In this document: in pieces, positions 50,504 through 60,562 of the stretch
Layout: the number at the start of each line of letters is the position of its first letter
Numbering within the stretch: position 1 is the stretch's first letter
NCBI GenBank assembly: GCA_948468385.1
Contig: CAOKHZ010000009.1
Coordinates: 62,001 to 126,000, forward strand
Origin: an uncultured Faecalicatena sp.
Lineage (GTDB): Bacteria > Bacillota > Clostridia > Lachnospirales > Lachnospiraceae
DNA length: 64,000 bases
Reading direction: 5' to 3'
The notes under the pieces: generated by a model
Databases searched by the model: none
Seen by the model: the letters and a program-made list of their open reading frames with translations, nothing else
What the model was told of the DNA's origin: nothing
Position numbers and translations under genes: made by a program

Positions 50504-52132
50504 ATGAAAAAGAGATTAATGGCAATCTTGTTGACGGTTGCATTGATGTGCAGCATGCTCGCGGGCTGCGGAAGCGACGCGGGTGACGAAGGAAAAGTGG
50601 GAGAAGACGGCGAAAAATTAAAGGAAATAACGCTTGTGAACACGACGCAGGATTATGACGGCTCGCCGTTCGCGGGCGTGAGCTGGCTTAGGCTGCTCAC
50701 GAGATGGATGACGCATGGAACGTTATTTGGCGCGTTCCCCGGGGCGACCCTGGATGAGTTGCAACCCAGGATTGCCAAGTCCATCACGATGGTGGACGAG
50801 GTGACGGCGGAGATAGAACTGTTTGACTATGTCACGGACAGTGCAGGAAACAAGATTGACGCGCATGACGTGGTATTTTCCTATGAGACGGCGGCCACGT
50901 CGGGAAACTTCAGCCCGAAGCTGTTAGGCTCCATCGCGTCGATTGAGGCGACGGGCGACTATACGCTGAGGCTTACCGCGGCAAATAAAAGTAAAGGGAC
51001 GATGGAATTGATTGTCACCAACATACCGATTACCAGCCAGGAATGGTATGAGGGCGCAGACGAGTCGGAAAGAACGATGAATCCGGCGGTAACGGGTCCG
51101 TATAAGATTCGCTCCTTTACGTCGGGCGGAACCATCGTATTCGAGAAAGTGGAAAACTTCTGGCAGACAGATGAATCGATGAAAGCGGACATCGACAAGC
51201 AGCCGTTGGATGTTATTAACGCGGTCGTGATTACTGAGGGATCACAGAGGGTAATCGCCCTTGAAAATCAGGAAGTAGACGTTTCCTTTGTTGACACGTC
51301 GGACATTCACCGTTTCCTGAACGATGACGGTACGGCCGCAGATGGTTGGATGGTCAAGGCCATTCAGGATATGCCGCAGCTTTTGTTCTTTAACGGTTCG
51401 GAGAATTCCGTGTTTAAGGATAACGAGGAACTTCGCCAGGCGATTGCCTACGCGATTGACTCCCAGGCGGTTCGCCTCGGCGGGGGAGTGCCGGATGGAA
51501 TCGGGGAAAACGTGAGAACCGTCGGCAACTCGACGTTGGGCGGTTATAATACACAATGGGATGAGGAAGACTACTATGATTATGACCCGGAGAAGGCAAA
51601 AGAACTGCTTGCCAAGGCGGGGTACGAACCGGGGGAATTGACGCTTAAAGTGATGACACTTACAAATTCGGGCATAACTTCGGCAGCCGCGGTCGTACAG
51701 AGCAATTTGAGTGACGTGGGAATTAATATGGAAATCAATTCTTATGACCAGGCCTTGTTTAACACATATATGTATGATTCCACGCAGTGGGACATGATGA
51801 TATACGCCGTGCCGAGCCAGAACGGTTTGATTACGGATTTGTGGCTGAACGCGTTTGACGCGAGGTCGTTTGAGCAGGGGACGATGAACTTTGTGGAGGA
51901 CGAGCATTTGCAGGAGCTTTTGGTGGCGGCCTCGGAGGAGTTCACGGAAGAGAGCATTGATGCGTTCCATTATTACTTAAAAGACCAGGCATATGTGATC
52001 GGGCTTTATAATTCCGTGCAGTACTATGCCGCGCAGGACGGCGTGGAAGAGATGGGGCTGGACGGGATGCAGGCCGCGGTGCCGACGCTGTACAAGCTTG
52101 CGGATGATTATGAAACGGTGGTAAGTCAATAA
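50504..52132 (+). CDS. ABC oligopeptide/glycan-type binding lipoprotein (SBP family 5)
   Basis: A 542-residue lipoprotein: the signal peptide ends in LAGC with C22, then an acidic linker. The body matches family 5 (DppA/OppA-like): PFAGVSWLRLLTRWM, ARSFEQGTM and a C-terminal receptor lobe. In glycan loci such binding proteins often take oligosaccharides. The ATG follows AAAGGAGAATGGAAAA. It is followed by a 10-bp hairpin and the permease genes. Confidence 0.85.
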   Translation: MKKRLMAILLTVALMCSMLAGCGSDAGDEGKVGEDGEKLKEITLVNTTQDYDGSPFAGVSWLRLLTRWMTHGTLFGAFPGATLDELQPRIAKSITMVDEVTAEIELFDYVTDSAGNKIDAHDVVFSYETAATSGNFSPKLLGSIASIEATGDYTLRLTAANKSKGTMELIVTNIPITSQEWYEGADESERTMNPAVTGPYKIRSFTSGGTIVFEKVENFWQTDESMKADIDKQPLDVINAVVITEGSQRVIALENQEVDVSFVDTSDIHRFLNDDGTAADGWMVKAIQDMPQLLFFNGSENSVFKDNEELRQAIAYAIDSQAVRLGGGVPDGIGENVRTVGNSTLGGYNTQWDEEDYYDYDPEKAKELLAKAGYEPGELTLKVMTLTNSGITSAAAVVQSNLSDVGINMEINSYDQALFNTYMYDSTQWDMMIYAVPSQNGLITDLWLNAFDARSFEQGTMNFVEDEHLQELLVAASEEFTEESIDAFHYYLKDQAYVIGLYNSVQYYAAQDGVEEMGLDGMQAAVPTLYKLADDYETVVSQ

Positions 52133-52155
52133 TCAGAATGAAAATAGGAATAAAT

Positions 52156-52191
52156 GCATTATCGGTTGAGGCAAGAACGGGCCGATAATGC
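52156..52191 (+). other. Intercistronic hairpin after the binding-protein gene
   Basis: GCATTATCGG (52156-52165) pairs with CCGATAATGC (52182-52191), followed by GTTTGTTCT. Such structures commonly keep binding-protein mRNA more abundant than the downstream permease message. Confidence 0.55.
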
Positions 52192-52212
52192 GTTTGTTCT
52201 GGAGGTAGACTT

Positions 52213-53184
52213 ATGATTAAATATATTTTAAAAAGAATCGTGTTGATAATACCGATTTTATTGGCAGTGGGCATTATGATTTTTACCCTGATGTATTTCG
52301 TTCCCGGCGACCCGGTTTCCATCGCCTTGGGAAATAGCGCGACACAAGAGGAAATCGAAGCCATCAAGACCAGCAAGGGTTTGAACGACCCATACATGGT
52401 TCAGCTGGGGCGGTATCTCGGGAACCTCGTGTTTCATCTCGACATGGGAACGTCTTATAAGACCAACATGCCGGTGAGCATGGAGCTTTTGAGCCGCTTC
52501 CCGAATACGATGAAGATAGCGCTTTCCAGTATCGTGCTGACGATGCTCATCGGAATTCCGATTGGCATACGTGCCGCGATCAAGGCCAATACGTTCGAGG
52601 ATCGTTTGTCTATGTTCGTTTCCCTGCTGGGTACGGCACTCCCCAATTTCTGGATGGCGTTATTATTGATATTGTTGTTTTCCGTCACGCTGAAATGGTT
52701 TCCGTCAAACGGCGACAAATCGTGGAAATATTTCGTGTTGCCGGCGATTTCCAATTCGATTGGCAGTATCGCCATGATCGCACGTCAGACCAGAGCCAGC
52801 ATGCTGGAGGTCATTCGATCAGATTACGTGGTGACTGCCAGGGCCAAGGGCGTGCCGGAGCGGAAGGTTATTTTGGGACATGCGCTTCCGAACGCGTTGA
52901 TTCCGATTATCACGGTCTGCGGAGGGAGCTTCGGCATGTTGCTTGGCGGGGCGATTATAACGGAGTCGGTATTCTCCATTTCCGGAATCGGCACCTACCT
53001 GCTGACCGGCATTAACTCCCGCGATTACAATGTCGTACAAGGATCCGTTTTATACATTGCCGCGACATTTGCAGTTTTGATGTTGATTATCGACGTGCTG
53101 TACGCGTACGTGGATCCCAGGATCAAGGCGCAGTACGTCCAGAGCGGCAGAAAGGGGAAGGAAAATGGCAAAAAAGACAAATAA
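52213..53184 (+). CDS. ABC permease, DppB-like
   Basis: A 323-residue membrane protein with about six helices, beginning MIKYILKRIVLIIPILLAVG. The EAA loop is RAKGVPERKVILGHALPNALIPI and MEVIRSD-like LEVIRSDYVVTARAKG is conserved. It overlaps the following permease gene by 20 bases. TCTGGAGGTAGACTT precedes the ATG. Confidence 0.9.
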   Translation: MIKYILKRIVLIIPILLAVGIMIFTLMYFVPGDPVSIALGNSATQEEIEAIKTSKGLNDPYMVQLGRYLGNLVFHLDMGTSYKTNMPVSMELLSRFPNTMKIALSSIVLTMLIGIPIGIRAAIKANTFEDRLSMFVSLLGTALPNFWMALLLILLFSVTLKWFPSNGDKSWKYFVLPAISNSIGSIAMIARQTRASMLEVIRSDYVVTARAKGVPERKVILGHALPNALIPIITVCGGSFGMLLGGAIITESVFSISGIGTYLLTGINSRDYNVVQGSVLYIAATFAVLMLIIDVLYAYVDPRIKAQYVQSGRKGKENGKKDK

Positions 53185-54046
53185 ATCCAGCACGGCGGGA
53201 TTGAAGCCGGGTTCGTTGAAATATGTGTGGAGCAAGGTGTCGCATAATGCCGGGGCGATGGGCGGACTTGTCATTATTTGCGCGATTATCATCTTGTCAG
53301 CGCTGATTCCATTTATCAGTCCTTATGATTATTCGGCGATTGACATGTCAAATATGTACGCGCTTCCGAGCATGCAGCACCTCTTTGGCTGTGACGAGTT
53401 GGGGCGTGACATCATGACGCGCGTGCTGTATGGTGCAAGGTATACGCTTAGCATCGGATTTTTCTCGGTTTTGATTTCTGCCACGGGTGGAATCATATTG
53501 GGCGCGCTGTCCGGATACTTTGGCGGCCTGGTGGATACCGCGATTATGCGCTTTTTGGACATTTTTCAGGCATTTCCGCAGATTCTGCTGGCAATCGCGT
53601 TGTCGGCGGTGTTCGGCAGCGGGCTTGACAAATGTATACTGGCTCTTGGACTGGCCGGAATGCCCAATTTCGCGAGAATGATGCGGGCGAACATCCTTGG
53701 CATCCGGGGGGCAGAGTACATTGAGGCGGCGGCCTCCATCAATTGCACCAAGGTAAGGATTATTTTGAAACATATCATTCCCAATGCGTTTTCGCCGTTA
53801 ATCGTACAGATTGCGATGTCGATAGCGGCGGCCGGACTGCAGGCGTCGTCACTTAGCTTCGTAGGCCTTGGCATCCAGGCTCCGGAACCGGAGTGGGGCG
53901 CGATGCTTGCCGCGGGCAGGAACTTCATGCGGGATTATCCGCACTTGGTCATCGTGCCGGGCCTCTTTATCATGGCTACGGTTATGAGTTTTAACCTGAT
54001 TGGGGACGCGATTCGAGATGCACTTGATCCAAAATTGAAAGATTGA
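53165..54046 (+). CDS. ABC permease, DppC-like
   Basis: A 293-residue membrane protein. It has the DppC-type PSMQHLFGCDELGRDIMTRVLYGAR and the EAA loop EAAASINCTKVRIILKHIIPN. Its start lies 20 bases inside the previous gene, behind GGGGAAGGAAA. It is a partner of the 52213 permease in the same importer. Confidence 0.9.
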   Translation: MAKKTNKSSTAGLKPGSLKYVWSKVSHNAGAMGGLVIICAIIILSALIPFISPYDYSAIDMSNMYALPSMQHLFGCDELGRDIMTRVLYGARYTLSIGFFSVLISATGGIILGALSGYFGGLVDTAIMRFLDIFQAFPQILLAIALSAVFGSGLDKCILALGLAGMPNFARMMRANILGIRGAEYIEAAASINCTKVRIILKHIIPNAFSPLIVQIAMSIAAAGLQASSLSFVGLGIQAPEPEWGAMLAAGRNFMRDYPHLVIVPGLFIMATVMSFNLIGDAIRDALDPKLKD

Positions 54047-54058
54047 CAGGTGATAAAC

Positions 54059-55036
54059 ATGCAAAATCAAACGGAAAAATTTTTAAATGTAAATAATCTG
54101 GTGGTGGAATATCATTCCGCGGGCGCGGCGGTTCACGCGGTAAATGACGTGTCATTTTCCCTGGAGGCGGGAAGCTCGCTGGGACTGGTGGGTGAGACCG
54201 GGGCGGGAAAGACGACGATTGCCAAGACCATCATGCGGATTCTCCCCGACCACGCCGTATCCAAGGTCGAGGGCGAGGTGAAGTTCGCCGGGCAGGACAT
54301 CATGCGGCTTTCCGACAAGGAAATGGCTTCCATCCGGGGAAAGGATATGTCGATGATCTTCCAGGATCCCATGACGGCGTTAAATCCGGTGAAGACGGTA
54401 GTTTCGCAGGTGGCGGAGTCGATTGTGCTGCACCAGAAGCTAAGCAAGCAGGAATCCATCTCCAAGGCGATAAAAATGTTGGAGATGGTGGGAATTGCCG
54501 CGGATCGGGTAAATGAATACCCGCACCAGTTTTCGGGCGGCATGAAGCAGCGTGCCGTAATCGCCATTGCCATTGCATGCTCCCCGCAGCTTTTGATTGC
54601 GGACGAGCCGACCACGGCACTGGACGTTACAATACAGGCGCAGGTGCTGGAACTGATTGCCAGCCTGCGCAAGGAAATTGGAATGGCGATGATTCTGATT
54701 ACGCATGATTTGGGCATTGTGGCCGAGGCGTGTGACAACGTGGCGGTCGTATATGCGGGACAAATCGTGGAGATGGGCAGCAAAGAGGATATTTTCCTGC
54801 GGACGGCGCATCCCTATACGAAGGGCTTGTTTGCCGCACTGCCGGACTTGAAGGGAAAGACGAGAAAGCTGGTGCCGATCGAGGGGCTTCCGCCGGATCC
54901 GACCAATTTGCCGAAGGGCTGCGCGTTTAGCCCGAGATGTCCGTACGCCGACGAGGGATGCCGGGAACGGGCGATAGACATGACCGAGATTGCCGGGGGA
55001 CATCTGTGTCGTTGTAGAAAAATTGAGAGAAAGTAG
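54059..55036 (+). CDS. ABC ATPase, DppD-like
   Basis: A 325-residue ATPase from the ATG at 54059, chosen because AGGTGA at 54048 spaces well to it; a GTG at 54050 is also possible. Walker A is GETGAGKT. The signature is FSGGMKQR and Walker B LLIADEPTTALDV. The C-terminal oligopeptide-type extension has the cysteine cluster GCAFSPRCPYADEGC. Confidence 0.88.
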   Translation: MQNQTEKFLNVNNLVVEYHSAGAAVHAVNDVSFSLEAGSSLGLVGETGAGKTTIAKTIMRILPDHAVSKVEGEVKFAGQDIMRLSDKEMASIRGKDMSMIFQDPMTALNPVKTVVSQVAESIVLHQKLSKQESISKAIKMLEMVGIAADRVNEYPHQFSGGMKQRAVIAIAIACSPQLLIADEPTTALDVTIQAQVLELIASLRKEIGMAMILITHDLGIVAEACDNVAVVYAGQIVEMGSKEDIFLRTAHPYTKGLFAALPDLKGKTRKLVPIEGLPPDPTNLPKGCAFSPRCPYADEGCRERAIDMTEIAGGHLCRCRKIERK

Positions 55037-55044
55037 GTGGCAAA

Positions 55045-56004
55045 ATGTCAGCACTTGTGGAGGTTAAAAATCTGAAAACATATTTCTCGTCGGGACGGGG
55101 AACCGTGCACGCGGTGGATGATGTTTCGTTTTCCATCGAAAAAGGAAAGACCGTCGGCCTTGTCGGGGAATCAGGATGCGGGAAAAGCACGCTGGGAAGA
55201 ACCATCATACATCTGACGAACAGCACCGGCGGACAAATATTGTACGAGGGGGAGGATATCACGCACCCGAACCGTAAGGAATTGCGTGCGCTGCGGGAGA
55301 AAATGCAGATTATTTTCCAGGATCCGTTTTCTTCGTTGAATCCGAGACTTACGATACAAGAAACGATACAGGAGCCGCTAAAGCTTTCCAAACGGTATGA
55401 TAAGCAGACAATCGAGAAGGAGACGAACCGTCTCATGGAGCTCGTGGGGATCGAGGAGCGGCTTAGGAATTCCTACCCGCACGAGTTGGACGGAGGAAGA
55501 AGGCAGCGTGTCGGCATTGCGCGGGCGTTGGCGTTAAATCCGCAGTTCGTCGTCTGTGACGAGCCGGTTTCCGCGCTGGACGTGTCCATCCAGGCGCAGA
55601 TTTTGAACCTGCTGATTGAACTGCAGGAGGAAATCGGCCTGACCTATTTGTTTATCACGCATGACTTGTCCGTGGTGCGGCACATTTCAGACACGATTTG
55701 CGTCATGTATTTGGGGCAGATGGTGGAAACCGCGCCGACGGAGGAATTTTTTGAAAAGCAGTACCATCCGTATTCAAAGGCATTGCTGTCCGCAATCCCG
55801 ACGACGGATTTGCAGAAGGACAAAAAGCGGATTATCTTGAAAGGGGAAATTACTTCCGCGATTAACCCGCAGCCAGGATGCCGTTTCGCGTCGAGATGCA
55901 TTTATGCCGACGAACGATGCAAGCAGCCGGTGAAGTTGGAGGAACTGGGAGAGGGACATTTTGTCGCTTGCCACAGGGCGAAGGAAGTAAACGGGATGGC
56001 ATGA
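55045..56004 (+). CDS. ABC ATPase, DppF-like
   Basis: A 319-residue ATPase: Walker A GESGCGKS, Walker [14 protein letters not shown] and the Cys extension [15 protein letters not shown]. The signature loop reads LDGGRRQR instead of LSGGQRQR, a variant seen in some clostridial DppF proteins. It is the last subunit of the five-gene importer and is followed by a palindrome. Confidence 0.88.
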   Translation: MSALVEVKNLKTYFSSGRGTVHAVDDVSFSIEKGKTVGLVGESGCGKSTLGRTIIHLTNSTGGQILYEGEDITHPNRKELRALREKMQIIFQDPFSSLNPRLTIQETIQEPLKLSKRYDKQTIEKETNRLMELVGIEERLRNSYPHELDGGRRQRVGIARALALNPQFVVCDEPVSALDVSIQAQILNLLIELQEEIGLTYLFITHDLSVVRHISDTICVMYLGQMVETAPTEEFFEKQYHPYSKALLSAIPTTDLQKDKKRIILKGEITSAINPQPGCRFASRCIYADERCKQPVKLEELGEGHFVACHRAKEVNGMA

Positions 56005-56006
56005 CG

Positions 56007-56030
56007 GGGGTCAAAAACATTTTTGACCCC
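56007..56030. other. Perfect palindrome after the ABC operon
   Basis: GGGGTCAAAAA-CA-TTTTTGACCCC (56007-56030) immediately follows the ABC ATPase stop. It has no further T-run beyond ACCTTT, but the A5/T5 arms make it behave like a weak bidirectional terminator. Confidence 0.5.
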
Positions 56031-56064
56031 ACCTTTACATAGAAGGAATGGCAGGGAAAAGCGT

Positions 56065-56640
56065 ATGAACGGAATGCAGAGATTTTCGGAAGAGTATATG
56101 GCGGTCAAGGTGCCCGCGAACAATAAGCGGGGCTTCAAGGTGAAGTATGTTTATGGCGGGCCGCTGTACAAGTGGGATTTGACGGAAGAGGAAGTGGGCG
56201 GCCTGAAATGGAAGGCGGCGCTTTTTCTTCTCGCGGACGTTTGTGTGTTTTTTATGGCGGCACTCATCAGGTCGTGGATGAATGCGCGGCTTTGGGTGGC
56301 GGTGCCGGGAACGCTGTCTTTGATTCCGTTGATTTACGAATTGATAGGGACGGTATCCGTCTGTGTGTCCAAGAGAGAATTTACGGAGGATGCCCGCAAC
56401 GATTGTCAAATCAAGTTGAAATATAGTCTCGTGATACGGTGCGCCTTGCTGTTGGTTACCTTTGCGGCGGCCGTATATTATCTGGTGCTTTTGGGGGCGG
56501 AGGCGAGCGCGGTTTTGATTACCTTGCTTCTGCTTCTGGATGGCGCGGTCGTGTTTCTTTATTATCGGATGATAAAAAAACTTCCATTTTATAGCGTGAA
56601 AAACATGGCGAGGGAGAAATACAAGGACTCGATTATTTGA
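56065..56640 (+). CDS. Four-helix membrane protein of unknown function
   Basis: A 191-residue protein from the ATG at 56065 (GGCAGGGAAAAGCGT in front). A soluble N-terminal part of about 55 residues ends in YGGPLYKWDLTEEE. Four hydrophobic segments follow (about 55-75, 82-103, 125-148 and 150-168), with a basic tail. No family is recognised. Its place between an importer and a KdgT permease suggests an accessory role in sugar transport or envelope sensing. Confidence 0.55.
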   Translation: MNGMQRFSEEYMAVKVPANNKRGFKVKYVYGGPLYKWDLTEEEVGGLKWKAALFLLADVCVFFMAALIRSWMNARLWVAVPGTLSLIPLIYELIGTVSVCVSKREFTEDARNDCQIKLKYSLVIRCALLLVTFAAAVYYLVLLGAEASAVLITLLLLLDGAVVFLYYRMIKKLPFYSVKNMAREKYKDSII

Positions 56641-56695
56641 GTGCGAGGAAATCGTAGTAAAGAATCGAACATAGAAATTTTGGAGGAATTTTGCG

Positions 56696-57697
56696 GTGGG
56701 TGATGTGAAAAACAAAAGTTACCGGTTTAGTTTTTATGACGGAATTTTCAAAAAAATTCCGGGAGGATCCATGATTTTGCCGCTCTTGCTGGCGGCGTTG
56801 CTCAATACGTTGTTTCCCGATTTGTTTGGAAGCCTGGGCGGGATGACGACGGCGATGTTTTCCGGAAGCGCGATGTGTCTGTCGGGAATCGTGTTGTTCG
56901 CGGTGGGAACCTCGCTAGACTTGAAAAAAATCAGCCAGGTCGCCAGAAGGGGGCTTCCCTTGTTCGCGGCCAAGATTTTGATTGATTTTGCGGCCGGGAT
57001 TATTTATGTCAGATTGTTTGGAATGGATGGAATATTTGGAATTAGCGCGGTGGCGTTCGTCTGTGCGATTTGTGCCTGCAACCCGGGCATTTACAGCGGC
57101 CTGATGCAGGACTACGGCGACGAGACGGATCTTGCGATTTCCGCAATCGTGAATATAGCGGCACTGCCGTTCTGGCCGCTTTTGGTGCTTTCGTCCACGG
57201 GGGCGGGGACGTTTCCCTGGAAGGACGTAATATCCGCACTGGTGCCGCTGCTGCTGGGCGTGCTTTGTGGGATGCTTGATTCAAACCTGAAAAAGGTCAT
57301 GATGCCGGTTTTGCCGATTTCCATGCCGTTCATGGGAATCGCGTTCGGTTCGGGGTTAAACCTTGTGACGGCGGTCAGGGCGGGCGTTTCTGGCATAGTC
57401 CTGGCGGTGCTCTATATCGCGATAAACGGTGTCGTCTTGTTTGCCGTTGACCGCTTGATTTGTAAGCGGCCGGGCTATTGTGGAATTTCGTGGGTGAGCG
57501 TCACGGGAATCAGCATGGTGGCTCCGACTATGCTGGGGGCAACCTATGCCGGTTATGTAGAACCCACGGTGCCCCAGCTGATGCTCACGCTTATTTTGTC
57601 GTCGCTTGTCACGGGCAGGCTGACAAAGGAAGTCGTGAAACGGTGGGGTTCTCCGAAATGCCCGAAAGAACAAGGAGAGGGAATGGGAGCATTATGA
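56696..57697 (+). CDS. KdgT-like 2-keto-3-deoxygluconate permease
   Basis: A 333-residue membrane transporter starting with GTG at 56696 after TGGAGGAATTTTGCG. It has about ten helices. Family stretches include SGIVLFAVGTSLDLKKI, NPGIYSGLMQDYGDE and SVTGISMVAPTMLGATYA. KdgT proteins take up 2-keto-3-deoxygluconate or related uronates with H+. The start of the GH78 gene overlaps its stop by four bases, so pectin/rhamnogalacturonan breakdown is a natural setting. Confidence 0.82.
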   Translation: MGDVKNKSYRFSFYDGIFKKIPGGSMILPLLLAALLNTLFPDLFGSLGGMTTAMFSGSAMCLSGIVLFAVGTSLDLKKISQVARRGLPLFAAKILIDFAAGIIYVRLFGMDGIFGISAVAFVCAICACNPGIYSGLMQDYGDETDLAISAIVNIAALPFWPLLVLSSTGAGTFPWKDVISALVPLLLGVLCGMLDSNLKKVMMPVLPISMPFMGIAFGSGLNLVTAVRAGVSGIVLAVLYIAINGVVLFAVDRLICKRPGYCGISWVSVTGISMVAPTMLGATYAGYVEPTVPQLMLTLILSSLVTGRLTKEVVKRWGSPKCPKEQGEGMGAL

Positions 57698-60516
57698 AGA
57701 TAACGCATTTGAAAATAAATCATTTGGTCAATCCATTGGGATACGATCTGGAAAGGCCGACGATTTCCTACGTGGTGGAAGAAACGCGGGCCAAACGGCA
57801 GGTGAAGGCACGGGTGATGGTTTCTTTGTCGGAATCGTTTGAGGACATGGTCTACGATAGCGGGGAATCTGAAGACATCACAAGCACCGCTTTTGAGCTA
57901 CCCATCCAGACGGAGCCGGAAACACGGTATTACTGGAAGGTGCGCGTCTGGGCGGATAACGGGGACGCGGCCGAGAGCGGTGCGGCGTGGTTTGAGACCC
58001 CGAGGCCGGACAAGTGGCAGGCGGACTGGATTACGCCTGACGTTTCGAAGGAGATGCAGGTCTCGCTGCTTCGGCGGGTGACGATTCGAAAACCGGTAAA
58101 GCGAGCCAGAATGTACATGACGGGGCTCGGACTTTATGAACTATATCTGAATGGGGAAAAACAAGGGGAGGAGTTTTTGCTCCCTGGTTTTTGTGCGTAT
58201 GACAGTTGGATTCCGTACCAGACCTTTGACGTAGGGTTAAAGGAAGGAGACAATGAAATCGAGGTTCTTCTGGGAGATGGCTGGTACAAGGGCTGTTTCG
58301 GGCTACGCAAAAAGAAGGAAAATTATGGGGAACGTCTGGCGTGTATCGGGGAACTACACATCTGGTACGCGGATGGAACCCGGGAAGTCGTGGCGACGGA
58401 CACGTCCTGGGAGGCGAAGAAAAGTAAAATCGTGGCAAGCGGCATTTATTCCGGGGAAGTCTATGACGCGCGGCTTTATGACGAGGAGCGTTATCCCGTG
58501 AAAGGAATCAGTTTGGACAAAGATAAACTGGCACCTCGATTGAATCCGCCAATCAAGGTGCAGGAAGAAATCACGCCGGTCGAAGTGATTCATACGCCGG
58601 CCGGGGAGACGGTTCTGGACATGGGACAGAACATGGTCGGCTGGCTGGCGTTTTTTTGCCGGGCGAAGGAGGGGACGAGGTTTTGCTTCCAGTTTGGGGA
58701 AATCCTGCAGGACGGGAACTTCTACCGGGAAAATTTGCGGGACGCCAGGGCGGAATTTGTTTACGTCGCGGGCAAGACGCCCCGGGAGGTACGGCAGCAT
58801 TTTACATTTTACGGTTTTCGTTATGTGAAAATCTCCGGCTGGGAGAACGAGGAGGATTTGACGGATTTTAGAGGGCTCGTCCTTTATTCGGACATGGAGG
58901 AAATCGGTTGGATGGAAACTTCGGATTCCCTGGTAAATCAGTTGATTCACAACGTGAAATGGGGACAAAAGGGAAATTTCCTCGATGTGCCCACGGATTG
59001 CCCGCAGCGTGACGAACGGTATGGATGGACGGGCGACGCGCAGGTGTTCTGCGGCACGGCATGCTTTAACATGGATACCTATGCCTTCTATACGAAATAT
59101 GGGAAGGACTTGTACCTTGAGCAAAAAAAACTGGGCGGAAACGTGCCGAACGTGGTGCCGGTGGCAAATTATCCCGGAGCCGGTTCCGCCGCATGGGGCG
59201 ATGCCGCCGCGATTATCCCGTGGAACGTGTATTTGCATTATGGAGATAAGGGTATTTTGCTTCGGCAGTACGACAGCATGAAGGCGTGGGTGGATTATAT
59301 AAAGGCGGAGGATGAAAAGTACGGTAAAAAGCGTTTGTGGCAAAGCGGCTTCCACCTTGCCGACTGGCTGGCTCTTGACGGAAAGGTGAAGGACGGGAGG
59401 TTCGGGGCCACGGATCCGTTTTTGATTTCTTCGGCATATTACTATTATTCGGCGAGTATCGTCGCCAAGGCGGCGAACGTCATCGGAAAGGCGGAGGACG
59501 CGGCATATTACGGCCGGTTGGCAGGGGAGGTTCGATTGGCGTTTATCCGGGAATATTTTACGCCCGCAGGGCATTTGTGCGTGGATACGATGACGGCGTA
59601 CGTGCTGGTGCTGTATATGGGGCTGACACCGGAGTTCGCCTATGAGCGTACCTGCGCGGGATTGTTGGAGCAGCTAAAGAAGAATCAATATCATCTGAAT
59701 ACTGGGTTTGTCGGAACCACGTATTTGTGCCGTGCGCTGTCCGAAAATAATATGAACGACCTGGCGTACCATTTGTTGTTGGAAAAGGGCTTTCCGGGCT
59801 GGCTGTACGCGGTTTTGCTGGGGGCGACGACGATATGGGAGCGGTGGAATTCCGTGCTGCCGGACGGAAAGATGAATGAGACGGGAATGAACTCGCTCAA
59901 TCATTACGCCAACGGCTCCGTCATGGAGTGGATGTACCGGAACGTGGCCGGCATTCAGCCGTCGGAGGAGGGCGCGGGATTCAAACGTTTTACCATCGCG
60001 CCCATGCCGGATTATCAGATTTCGTGGGTGAAGGCCTCGCTTCGCTCCGCCAGCGGCAGGATAAAAAGTGAATGGTCGATCGAGGAAGGCCGATTGAAGT
60101 TTGCATTTGAGATCCCGTTTGACACGAGGGCGGTGCTCGTGCTTCCGGATGTCGATTTGGAAACGATTCAGGAATCGGTGAACGGCCGGGAGGGCGTTGT
60201 GCAGATCAGGCAGGCGGGGAAAAACGTGGAGATGGAAGTGGAGGCGGGAAGCTATGCGTTTGAGTATGAGCCGTCCGCGCCGTATCGGAAGGTGTACAGC
60301 ATTGATTCGCCGCTGGAGGAACTGATGGAAAATGAGTCGACCCTAAAAGTGCTCGAAGAACATTATTTTCAATATTATAAAGGGCTGTCATTTGACAAGC
60401 TGCCGTTTCGTCAGGAACTTTATGCGCTCGATGAATTCATGAACGTGCCGTTTACCCATCTGCCTTACGAACAGCAGGAAGAGCTGGATGCGAAGCTGCG
60501 CGAGGTTACGGCGTAA
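57694..60516 (+). CDS. GH78 alpha-L-rhamnosidase (second copy)
   Basis: A 940-residue enzyme from the ATG at 57694, coupled by ATGA to the KdgT gene. A longer frame upstream is only overlap. Conserved segments are DVPTDCPQRDERYGWTGD, GATTIWERWNSV and SLNHYANGSV. Beyond the usual GH78 end is an extra C-terminal piece of about 75 residues (from SAPYRKVYSID) that is acidic and helical and of unknown role. It is cytoplasmic. It differs from the first GH78 at 19892, implying separate rhamnoside substrates. Confidence 0.9.
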   Translation: MKITHLKINHLVNPLGYDLERPTISYVVEETRAKRQVKARVMVSLSESFEDMVYDSGESEDITSTAFELPIQTEPETRYYWKVRVWADNGDAAESGAAWFETPRPDKWQADWITPDVSKEMQVSLLRRVTIRKPVKRARMYMTGLGLYELYLNGEKQGEEFLLPGFCAYDSWIPYQTFDVGLKEGDNEIEVLLGDGWYKGCFGLRKKKENYGERLACIGELHIWYADGTREVVATDTSWEAKKSKIVASGIYSGEVYDARLYDEERYPVKGISLDKDKLAPRLNPPIKVQEEITPVEVIHTPAGETVLDMGQNMVGWLAFFCRAKEGTRFCFQFGEILQDGNFYRENLRDARAEFVYVAGKTPREVRQHFTFYGFRYVKISGWENEEDLTDFRGLVLYSDMEEIGWMETSDSLVNQLIHNVKWGQKGNFLDVPTDCPQRDERYGWTGDAQVFCGTACFNMDTYAFYTKYGKDLYLEQKKLGGNVPNVVPVANYPGAGSAAWGDAAAIIPWNVYLHYGDKGILLRQYDSMKAWVDYIKAEDEKYGKKRLWQSGFHLADWLALDGKVKDGRFGATDPFLISSAYYYYSASIVAKAANVIGKAEDAAYYGRLAGEVRLAFIREYFTPAGHLCVDTMTAYVLVLYMGLTPEFAYERTCAGLLEQLKKNQYHLNTGFVGTTYLCRALSENNMNDLAYHLLLEKGFPGWLYAVLLGATTIWERWNSVLPDGKMNETGMNSLNHYANGSVMEWMYRNVAGIQPSEEGAGFKRFTIAPMPDYQISWVKASLRSASGRIKSEWSIEEGRLKFAFEIPFDTRAVLVLPDVDLETIQESVNGREGVVQIRQAGKNVEMEVEAGSYAFEYEPSAPYRKVYSIDSPLEELMENESTLKVLEEHYFQYYKGLSFDKLPFRQELYALDEFMNVPFTHLPYEQQEELDAKLREVTA

Positions 60517-60562
60517 AGTGTGAAAGGACATACATAACAAGGATGAAAATCAGGAGGTAGAG

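Noticed and set aside
56007-56030. Standard intrinsic terminator after the ABC operon
   Set aside because: The stem is perfect, but the T-tract is inside the stem and not after it, so it is listed only as a palindrome with possible weak termination.
58354-59574. 406-codon leftward frame inside the second GH78 gene
   Set aside because: It is an antisense shadow of the rhamnosidase, with no recognisable motif.
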